From assembly GCA_013375355.1 (NCBI GenBank), contig JABXJV010000243.1, forward strand, positions 1 through 5,125: a stretch of DNA of 5,125 bases, given 5' to 3'. Position 1 is the stretch's first letter. Each line of letters starts with the position of its first letter. This document shows, one piece after another, positions 1 through 5,125 of this stretch. The notes below the pieces were generated by a model that was not told where the DNA came from, made no database searches, and worked only from the letters and a program-made list of their open reading frames with translations. Origin of the DNA: Candidatus Helarchaeota archaeon (GTDB taxonomy: Archaea > Asgardarchaeota > Lokiarchaeia > Helarchaeales > JABXJV01). A program made the translations under genes and the position numbers.

Positions 1-13
1 GCTCTTCCGATCT
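1..13 (+). other. Illumina adapter remnant (contig-end artefact)
   Basis: The first 13 bases, GCTCTTCCGATCT, are identical to the shared 3' end of the Illumina TruSeq P5 and P7 adapters, in the orientation in which an adapter precedes an insert. Biological sequence therefore begins at position 14. The four residues that would be read through it on the minus strand (R-S-E-E) are not part of the HdrA protein. The match to adapter sequence is direct observation. That it is untrimmed adapter and not genomic sequence is inference, supported by its lying exactly at the window edge and by its GC content, high against the AT-rich surroundings. Confidence 0.92.
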
Positions 14-1015
14 TATATTTTCATAAGATACATATAATTTTTTGGTGATTTGATCTTCTAAAATTTCTCCTGGAAGTGCTTTAATATAATTTATCCCATA
101 TTCCGTTTCTCCACGATCAATAAATTCTCGGAATCCTTTTCCCATTGCCCGGAGATCGTTGTATAAGATGGAAACTTGAATGCTTGGATTATGTTCTTTT
201 GTTACTATAGCTTCTTTACTAGAATATAAGCAACATATCTTCGAACAATATGATTTGAATTTTGTATTTCTAGACCCTACACATTGGATAAAAGTAATAT
301 GTTCTGGAGCTCGACCATCGGAAAGCTTTAAAACCTCTCCTTGAGTAGGACCCGATGCACTTAGTAATCGTTCAAATTCAAGGGAAGTTAGAACGTTTTT
401 AAATTCTTTATAACCGTATTGCGGAATTAAACTTGGATCGAATAGATCAAACCCAACAGAGACTATAATCGATTGAACTTCAAGTTCGATTAATTTAGGT
501 TGTTGTTTATAATTTATTGCATTAGTTTTACATCTTTTAGAGCATGCATCACAATTTATACAATTTTCCATATCAATTGTAGCAATATTAGGAACTGCTT
601 GAGGAAATGGAATATAAATTGCATTTCTATTTCTTAAATTCAAATCAAATTCATTAGGGACTTCGATAGGGCAAACTTCGAAGCAAGCTCTACAACCAGT
701 ACAATTTTTTTCGTCTATATAACGAGGTTTCTTTAAAATTTTAACTAGAAATTCATCATCCTTTCTTTTAATCTCTTTAATTTCACTATAAGATAAAATA
801 GTTATATTTGGATGACGAGCACATTCAACCATTTTTGGCGCAAGGATGCAAATAGAGCAATCATTAGTGGGAAAGGTTTTATCCAGTTGAGCCATTTTTC
901 CACCTATACTTGGGGAAGATTCAACTATATAGACATTTAGTCCCATTTCTGCCAAATCTAGTGAAGTCTGAATTCCGGATATACCGCCACCTATGACTAA
1001 TATTCCTTTCGCCAA
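14..1015 (-). CDS. hdrA: HdrA-like FAD/iron-sulfur subunit of heterodisulfide reductase, partial (C-terminus missing)
   Basis: HdrA proteins hold the flavin that bifurcates or confurcates electrons between ferredoxin and heterodisulfide or similar acceptors, in cytoplasmic complexes with HdrBC and a hydrogenase or formate dehydrogenase. About 334 genuine codons are present. Order of motifs: Rossmann FAD loop GGGISG at residues 9-14; GGKMAQLDKTFPT at 38-50, running into the C53xxC56 iron-sulfur motif with PKM and ARHPN after it; an inserted 2x[4Fe-4S] ferredoxin domain with C105/108/111/115 and C152/155/158/162; then QCVGSR (244-249), Cys257/261/262 and the DLRAMGKG segment (287-294). The TTG start is the only sensible one: an in-frame TAA lies at 1028-1030, and the next Met (24) would delete the FAD loop. 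A weak SD-like AGTGGAT precedes it. The protein starts directly at the Rossmann fold, so it lacks the ~130-residue N-terminal domain of methanogen HdrA. The C-terminal part, including the last ferredoxin domain, is lost at the contig edge. Partner subunits are not visible. Confidence 0.9.
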
Positions 1016-1063
1016 AAATATCCACTTTTAAACAGATAATCGGATAATGTATTTCCAAACTAC

Positions 1064-1091
1064 AAAAGAATTTACATTTAATTATTCTTTT
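1064..1091. promoter_or_regulatory. Inverted repeat in divergent hdrA/lplA promoter region
   Basis: AAAAGAAT (1064-1071) and its exact reverse complement ATTCTTTT (1084-1091) are separated by 12 bp, about two helical turns centre to centre. They sit in the 154-bp region between the divergent hdrA and lplA genes. The right arm overlaps TTTTATAA (1088-1095), which could serve as a TATA element in either direction: read on the minus strand it would place an hdrA transcript start near 1065. An operator for a dimeric repressor is possible. In DNA this AT-rich an 8-bp inverted repeat may be chance. Confidence 0.3.
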
Positions 1092-1169
1092 ATAATCTTA
1101 ATTTTCATAGAAAAAATGAACTGAAAATGTTTTATCATTATCTTCAATCTATTAAAAAATGACATAAAA

Positions 1170-2177
1170 ATGGTTTTCAATAAAACTTGGCGATTTTTTT
1201 TATTAAAAAATTTAGAACCAATTCGATTGCAAGCTATATATCATGCATTAGCGTTATCAATTTCCAATACGCCAAAAATAAATGCACTTATCTTGTCTAC
1301 AACAAATAAAAGCTCAATTAGTTGTGGTTATCATCAAAATTATTATGAAGAAGTAGATCTTGAATATTGTAGGAAAAATAAAATAGAATTGGTTAGAAGA
1401 ACTACGGGTGGGGGATTAGTTCTTTTAGAACAGGGGCAAGTTTTTTATAATGTAATTCTTAACGGGTTTGGGTTCCCTTCTCCATTCAAAAATTTATATT
1501 CAATATCATTAAAAGGCCCAAACCAATTTTTAAGAAATTTGAATCTAAATTCTGAAATTTATTTCAACGAAATTCAAATAAATAATCGAAAAATTTCAGG
1601 AAATGGTGCGATATCTATTGAAAATACAGGAGTAATGGCAGGAAATATACTTCTAGATTTTAATTACGAGAAATTTTGTAAAGCTTTAAATGTACCTAGC
1701 GATAATTTTCGGAAATTAACTAACGATGAATTAGAAAAAAACATCACCACACTAAATAAAGAATTAGATCGAATAATAACGGTTGATGAAACCATCGAAG
1801 GATTAAAAACTGCTTTCGAAACAACATTTAAAACAAAATTTCGGGAAGATGAATTAAAAGACTTTGAAATAGAAATATTAGAAGAGGTTGAAATGGATTA
1901 TAAAGAAGAAACATGGAATTTTAGAAAGAAAGATGAAAAAAATAAGTTACGCCACTTTATAAAAATTAAAAAAGATGCTTGCATTGTTCATTATGCACCA
2001 TATAAAGCTGATTTTTTAATTTCAAATGAAATTATTGATAGAATTAAAATATCTGATCAACTAAAAGATATTGAACATCTAAAGGGGAAAAATATTTACA
2101 AAATCAAAGATTCCTTACCAAAATTTGCTCAATTACAAGATAAATTGATAAAATATTATGAACTAGCAAATATTTAA
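1170..2177 (+). CDS. lplA: Lipoate-protein ligase family protein (LplA-like)
   Basis: Predicted to activate lipoate (or octanoate) with ATP and transfer it to a lysine of a lipoyl-domain protein such as GcvH or a 2-oxoacid dehydrogenase E2. The 335-residue length fits single-chain LplA proteins. Visible marks of the family: SCGYHQNYYEEVDLEYC at 51-67; the lipoyl-AMP binding loop RRTTGGG at 76-82 with GQVFYNVI after it; the catalytic lysine K141 in NNRKISGNGA; and MAGNILLDFNYEKF (156-169). Residues ~235-335 contain TWNF (248-251) and look like the C-terminal accessory domain, which some archaea encode as a separate LplB; that reading is inference. The gene diverges from hdrA and is followed by the crotonase gene on the same strand after ~95 bp. 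ATG 1170 has no clear Shine-Dalgarno, so a short-leader or leaderless transcript is likely. The alternative is an octanoyltransferase-like (LipM) member of the same fold. No lipoyl-accepting protein is in the window. Confidence 0.88.
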   Translation: MVFNKTWRFFLLKNLEPIRLQAIYHALALSISNTPKINALILSTTNKSSISCGYHQNYYEEVDLEYCRKNKIELVRRTTGGGLVLLEQGQVFYNVILNGFGFPSPFKNLYSISLKGPNQFLRNLNLNSEIYFNEIQINNRKISGNGAISIENTGVMAGNILLDFNYEKFCKALNVPSDNFRKLTNDELEKNITTLNKELDRIITVDETIEGLKTAFETTFKTKFREDELKDFEIEILEEVEMDYKEETWNFRKKDEKNKLRHFIKIKKDACIVHYAPYKADFLISNEIIDRIKISDQLKDIEHLKGKNIYKIKDSLPKFAQLQDKLIKYYELANI

Positions 2178-2272
2178 TTTAATTATTAGCTATTAAAAAA
2201 AATTTAAAATTAGAATTAAATTACTGTATTTTTATTCATAATTAATATGTTTAAACTGGTAAAGTGAGAATT
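2178..2272 (+). promoter_or_regulatory. lplA-crotonase intergenic region, possible promoter
   Basis: This 95-bp spacer is almost entirely A and T. A T5 run in GTATTTTTATT (2226-2235) could end the lplA transcript or act as a TATA-like element about 40 bp before the crotonase ATG. No hairpin is evident. GTGAGA (2264-2269), five bases before ATG 2273, resembles the archaeal Shine-Dalgarno core GTGA and favours that start over the upstream GTG at 2264. Confidence 0.25.
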
Positions 2273-3055
2273 ATGAGTGATAAAAGTTCTGAAAAAGTAA
2301 TTTATGAAACAATTCGAAAAGTTGCTCGAATAACGCTTAATAACGGAGAATTAAACTTATTTGATAAAGAACAAGTAGTGGGTTTTCGAGATGCTTTATT
2401 AAAAGTAAAAAATGATACGAAAATTAGAGCCTTACTCATTCAAGCAAATGGTCGAGCATTTTCTGCAGGATTCAATTTAAAACAAATGACCAATGAAAAA
2501 TCTACTCTTCAAATTTTTAGAGATGTGGGAAAAGAATTTATTAGACTCTTAAACCACATGACTATCCCAACAATTTGTTTAGTTCATAATTATGCTATAG
2601 GGATCGCATGCCTTGTTCCGTTTGCTTGTGACTTTAGGTTTGTTCTAAAGGATGTGGCGTTTTGTCTTCCCGAGATCAATTATTCTTTCATGTTTCCAAC
2701 CCACGGAGGAATGACTATTACCCCAAAGATTTGTCGAAGTGATTCTGATGCTAAATATATTTTAATGACCGGGGAACACATTAAATTGGAGCTAGCGGAT
2801 AAAATGGGTTTAGTTACAAAAATTTTTGAAACAAAAGAAGAAATGGAAAAAGAGGGGTTAGAATTTGCAACAACTCTCTCGAAGAAGAATCCTCCGACTA
2901 TGAGTATGATTAAAGCATGTTTTGACAAGTGCAAAGCATCCACATTAGAAGAAGGTATGATCATTGAAGCAGAAGCAGAAGAGATTAATACTAGCAACAA
3001 AGCTGAACGGGAAGTTGGAATAAAAAAATTTATTGAGAAATATCAATTAAAGTAA
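2273..3055 (+). CDS. Enoyl-CoA hydratase/isomerase (crotonase) family protein, isomerase-like active site
   Basis: Cytosolic crotonase-fold enzyme expected to act on an acyl-CoA thioester; 260 residues is the normal family length. Numbering is from ATG 2273; a GTG at 2264 would add three residues. RAFSAGFNLKQM (61-72) is the first oxyanion-hole and CoA-binding loop. HNYAIGIACLVPFACDF (105-121) is the second, where hydratases have GGGCE: here the oxyanion glycine aligns with Ile111 and the first catalytic glutamate (Glu144 of rat hydratase) with Leu114. The second catalytic glutamate (rat Glu164) is kept as E134 in CLPEINYSF. A single Glu plus the CLV sequence resembles delta3,delta2-enoyl-CoA isomerases, so double-bond isomerisation is more likely than hydration. 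The Ile at the oxyanion position is unusual, and another CoA reaction or weak activity cannot be excluded. The substrate cannot be told from sequence. Confidence 0.88.
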   Translation: MSDKSSEKVIYETIRKVARITLNNGELNLFDKEQVVGFRDALLKVKNDTKIRALLIQANGRAFSAGFNLKQMTNEKSTLQIFRDVGKEFIRLLNHMTIPTICLVHNYAIGIACLVPFACDFRFVLKDVAFCLPEINYSFMFPTHGGMTITPKICRSDSDAKYILMTGEHIKLELADKMGLVTKIFETKEEMEKEGLEFATTLSKKNPPTMSMIKACFDKCKASTLEEGMIIEAEAEEINTSNKAEREVGIKKFIEKYQLK

Positions 3056-3069
3056 TTCAATAAGAAATG

Positions 3070-3106
3070 AGATTGTAAAAAATGAAAAGTTATTAAAAAA
3101 TTTAAT
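3070..3106 (-). terminator. T-run terminator of the fwdDB unit in the convergent spacer
   Basis: Reading on the minus strand just after the fwdB stop codon, this spacer contains T6 (3095-3100), T4 (3085-3088) and T6 (3076-3081) with no hairpin. That is the form of archaeal intrinsic termination. The crotonase gene converges from the other side with only 51 bp between the two stop codons. Its own transcript probably ends inside or beyond the 3' end of fwdB, where + strand T5 runs occur around 3110. Confidence 0.5.
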
Positions 3107-4435
3107 TTATTTTTGCAATTTCTTAACTTCTTCGATGATTTTTCGTAGTATCTCTGCGTCTGGTAGATTTCCTTCAGGGGGCTCTATTAATTTTTTCAAA
3201 TGGAGTGGAACATGATCCATACGATATCCAGTACCACTTGTTTCTATTCCAACTACGGCGGCTGGAATTAAAATTTGTGATAATTCAGTTGTCGGAGTAT
3301 GATGAGGGTCTATTGTTATTATAGGGATTTTTGCAAGGTTCTTAACGGCCTTTTTTGGGAAATTTCCAGCAGGATCCGAAGCTACAACTAATGCTGCATC
3401 ACATTCCCCTTTATATAATAGATCGTTGGCGGAATATTCTCCAGGACTATATCGTGGATAACCCAATGAGAAATCGATACAGAATGGATATCCAACATTC
3501 CATGTTGGTACCGTATTAGCCCCTGTTACGTTCCAATGTCCCCGCATAGGCATTATCAGCCATTTAGTATATTTATTTAATTGACGAGTGAGAGAAATAG
3601 CAATATCTATATTTCTATGCTTTGCACTACTCATCGTAAGACCCAATCCGAAGAATAATATCCCAAAACTGGGTTTTTTAAGTTTTTCGGCAAGTTCTAT
3701 AATATCTTCTTTGGGAACACCAGCAACTTCAGCCTCTTTAAGCTCTAATCCGTTTAAAACAGCCCTAATTGCACTCATTAACTCAAAATCTTTACCAGGC
3801 TCAACTTGAATGAACTGATCTGCAAGTTTAGCAGTATCAGTATTCCTCGGATCGATAACAATCATTTCTCTTTCTTTTACACCTTTGTCTCTAAAAAACC
3901 CACGTGGAAAAATTGAGTAACGAGCTAAATGTCTTGGATGAGCTGCCATTGGATTGCAACCCCAAAATAGAACCATATCTGCTCTACTTTTTATGTCTCC
4001 GAGTGTTGTAGTTGAAACTCCAACGTCTTGTTCTGCTATAATACTTGGTCCATGGCAAACTGTCGCTGTATTATCAAAAACTCCACCTACTAATTCTGCA
4101 AGCTCAACTCCTAGGCCAATAGCAACATTATCCGTATTTGCCCACCCATACAATAATGGTCTCTCTGCATCTACTAAAATTTTAGCTGTTTTCTTTATGG
4201 CTTGTTCAAGTTTGATTTCTTTTAATTCTCCATTTACTCTTTCAGAGGGTTTAGTTATGCGGTGCTCCCAATTATTGCATGCAAATAGTTTTACGGTACT
4301 TATCGTACAAGCATTTCGGGTTTCTATAATCTTATTATCTTTAACAACTACTTCTAAATCATCACATAAGGCACCGCAAAAAGAACAGGTGATATCTGAA
4401 ATAACTTTTTCAGCTTTTTTACTTTTTTCAGCCAT
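3107..4435 (-). CDS. fwdB: Formylmethanofuran dehydrogenase subunit B (tungsten/molybdenum pterin catalytic subunit)
   Basis: Catalytic subunit that reduces CO2 to formate (or the reverse) at a W- or Mo-bis-pterin in the first step of the archaeal H4MPT C1 pathway. It is cytosolic and a molybdopterin oxidoreductase relative. Numbering is from ATG 4435 (442 residues, close to the ~430 of methanogen FwdB). The single [4Fe-4S] cluster motif is C17xxC20xxxC24 plus C43. The metal ligand is C127 in TVCHGPS, encoded by TGC and so cysteine, not selenocysteine, with His128 beside it. FWGCNPMAAHPRH (157-169) and VIDPRNTDTAKLAD (193-206) bind the pterin. PMRGHWNVTGA (296-306) supplies the active-site Arg298. 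The ATG is chosen because GGAGTGA (4447-4441) lies five bases before it. A GTG at 4444, overlapping the fwdD stop as GTGA, would add three residues. It is cotranscribed with fwdD. The family's C-terminal pterin-binding domain is absent here and supplied by FwdD, as is normal. Confidence 0.95.
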   Translation of the reverse strand: MAEKSKKAEKVISDITCSFCGALCDDLEVVVKDNKIIETRNACTISTVKLFACNNWEHRITKPSERVNGELKEIKLEQAIKKTAKILVDAERPLLYGWANTDNVAIGLGVELAELVGGVFDNTATVCHGPSIIAEQDVGVSTTTLGDIKSRADMVLFWGCNPMAAHPRHLARYSIFPRGFFRDKGVKEREMIVIDPRNTDTAKLADQFIQVEPGKDFELMSAIRAVLNGLELKEAEVAGVPKEDIIELAEKLKKPSFGILFFGLGLTMSSAKHRNIDIAISLTRQLNKYTKWLIMPMRGHWNVTGANTVPTWNVGYPFCIDFSLGYPRYSPGEYSANDLLYKGECDAALVVASDPAGNFPKKAVKNLAKIPIITIDPHHTPTTELSQILIPAAVVGIETSGTGYRMDHVPLHLKKLIEPPEGNLPDAEILRKIIEEVKKLQK

Positions 4436-4440
4436 TTTAC

Positions 4441-4830
4441 TCACTCCGCTTTATAACTAGCAACTATCTCTGCAGGGGTTAAAAGTTTTTCTCCCACTAC
4501 TCGCTCTACAGTTGCCTTTATACCTTTATATGTTGGCATTCCAGTTGAGTTTGTTTCTGGATCTATTACAGCATTAGCATAAATTCCCATAGGAATAAAA
4601 ATAATACCTTTATGAGGTTGTTCAGGACTTATTCGAGCACGAACAACAATTTCCCCAAATTCTGTCTTTACTTTTACTAATGTTCCAGTTAAAATTTTCA
4701 TGGCTTTCATATCTTCTTGATCCATGAAAACTGAACCTGTAGCAATGACTGCTTCATCATCGAGTTTACCACCTTCCAGAGATCTCCCTTGATTTATTGT
4801 TCTGCCCGACATTAAGATTACATCAAGCAT
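4441..4830 (-). CDS. fwdD: Formylmethanofuran dehydrogenase subunit D (molybdopterin dinucleotide-binding subunit)
   Basis: Small subunit that completes the pterin-binding site of FwdB; it corresponds to the C-terminal domain of single-chain formate dehydrogenases. 129 residues matches the family (~130). Visible marks: DVILMSGRTINQG (3-15), which contacts the pterin; an acidic helix DQEDMKAM (37-44) leading into the beta-barrel LVKVKTEFGEIVVRA (51-65); and the signature IFIPMGIYANAVID (77-90) with NSTGMPTYKG (94-103) after it. ATG 4830 is chosen because GGAG (4842-4839) lies eight bases upstream and the conserved region begins at once. An upstream ATG at 4869 would add 13 residues unlike the family. 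The TGA stop (4443-4441) sits within the Shine-Dalgarno of fwdB, so the two are translationally coupled. It is first in a two-gene unit. Confidence 0.95.
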   Translation of the reverse strand: MLDVILMSGRTINQGRSLEGGKLDDEAVIATGSVFMDQEDMKAMKILTGTLVKVKTEFGEIVVRARISPEQPHKGIIFIPMGIYANAVIDPETNSTGMPTYKGIKATVERVVGEKLLTPAEIVASYKAE

Positions 4831-4892
4831 AATATAAACTCCAAAATGATTTTTAAGCCTAAATATCAAATTTTTTGGTTATTAGGTGAAAA

Positions 4893-4900
4893 CTATAAAG
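4893..4900 (-). promoter_or_regulatory. Candidate TATA box for fwdDB
   Basis: CTTTATAG on the minus strand resembles an archaeal TATA element. It would place transcription start near 4870, giving a leader of about 40 bases that contains the GGAG ribosome site at 4842-4839. No convincing purine-rich BRE is visible beside it, and TATA-like strings are common in this AT-rich stretch. Confidence 0.35.
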
Positions 4901-5125
4901 TTAATATCCAATTTACGAGTTTTCATTTTAATTTTTTGTCAATTTTTTAATACGATTGTATGTTTTAAAAATTAATCCAAATAAAAAAAATTTAGATTAT
5001 AGAGGTTCCAATAAAATCAGAAAAAATAAGATAAAGAAACTAAATAATTTTGAAATTAAGCTATATATTTTTAAAATTAAAAAAAATTAAGTTGAATTTT
5101 TAAATCTCTTCTGATGTACTAGATA
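4901..5125. other. AT-rich intergenic sequence upstream of fwdD
   Basis: I see no convincing complete gene, RNA or repeat family here. Contents: two AATTTTTT tracts at 4930-4937 and 4941-4948, 11 bp apart and so roughly in helical phase, which could bend DNA upstream of the fwdD promoter; and T8 runs on the minus strand at 4990-4983 and 5086-5079. At the right edge, minus-strand frame 5123-5100 reads S-S-T-S-E-E-I-stop. That could be the tail of a gene lying beyond the window, with the T8 at 5086-5079 as its terminator. Eight codons are too few to call it. Confidence 0.4.

Noticed and set aside
14..1015. Short sHdrA of the sulfur-oxidising sHdr complex
   Set aside because: The sHdrA type lacks the inserted ferredoxin domain, whereas this protein has two Cys-x2-Cys-x2-Cys-x3-Cys clusters at residues 105-115 and 152-162. 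Its apparent shortness is due to truncation at the contig edge.
2680..3000. 106-codon open frame on the minus strand
   Set aside because: It lies wholly antisense inside the crotonase gene, whose frame carries clear family motifs; its translation is hydrophobic and serine-rich in the manner of a reverse-strand shadow.
3588..3809. 73-codon open frame on the plus strand
   Set aside because: Antisense to fwdB, with no ribosome site and no recognisable motif; a shadow of the conserved fwdB frame.
4053..4061. Possible selenocysteine at the FwdB metal ligand
   Set aside because: Some methanogen FwdB proteins have an in-frame TGA here, but the codon in TVCHGPS is TGC, so it is cysteine.
3954..4460. 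168-codon open frame on the plus strand
   Set aside because: Antisense to the most conserved part of fwdB, including the metal-ligand cysteine and the iron-sulfur motif; serine/threonine-rich translation typical of a shadow frame.
4930..5090. A- and T-tracts as a CRISPR leader, riboswitch or replication origin
   Set aside because: There are no regularly spaced identical repeats, no stable GC-containing stems, and no origin-binding motifs or replication gene nearby; the tracts fit ordinary AT-rich intergenic sequence.

Overview
This AT-rich window (roughly 70% A+T by eye) carries genes of archaeal C1 and energy metabolism. The organism is almost certainly an archaeon. It encodes both molybdopterin-binding parts of formylmethanofuran dehydrogenase (FwdB and FwdD) and a HdrA-type flavin/iron-sulfur subunit. 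TTG and ATG starts are paired with archaeal Shine-Dalgarno fragments (GGAG, GGAGTGA), and transcript ends look like plain T-runs without hairpins. Low GC together with Fwd, HdrA, a crotonase-family enzyme and lipoate ligase would fit an Asgard archaeon such as a Lokiarchaeia lineage, but this placement is inference. No marker gene is present to prove it.

Layout, left to right. Positions 1-13 are an exact Illumina adapter end, so the biological sequence starts at 14 and the left edge is an assembly artefact. On the minus strand, 14-1015 is the N-terminal ~334 codons of an HdrA-like protein starting with TTG; its C-terminus is lost at the contig edge. A 154-bp divergent promoter region (1016-1169) separates it from a plus-strand lipoate-protein ligase (1170-2177). 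About 95 bp further on lies a plus-strand crotonase-fold enzyme (2273-3055) with altered active-site residues, resembling enoyl-CoA isomerases more than hydratases. A 51-bp convergent spacer with T-runs follows. On the minus strand a compact two-gene unit, fwdD then fwdB (4830 down to 3107), encodes the split catalytic subunit of formylmethanofuran dehydrogenase. The right-hand ~280 bp (4843-5125) is very AT-rich upstream sequence with a possible fwdD promoter and perhaps the last codons of another gene at the extreme edge.

How the genes may work together: FwdB+FwdD bind the tungsto/molybdo-pterin and one [4Fe-4S] cluster and interconvert CO2 and formate at the entry or exit of the methyl branch of the H4MPT Wood-Ljungdahl pathway. 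HdrA-type proteins carry the bifurcating FAD that can supply low-potential electrons to such enzymes in methanogens. The lipoate ligase and the crotonase suggest lipoyl-protein and acyl-CoA metabolism nearby. The genes lie in at least three transcription units, so a shared pathway is plausible but not shown. No mobile element, CRISPR array, tRNA or rRNA was seen.
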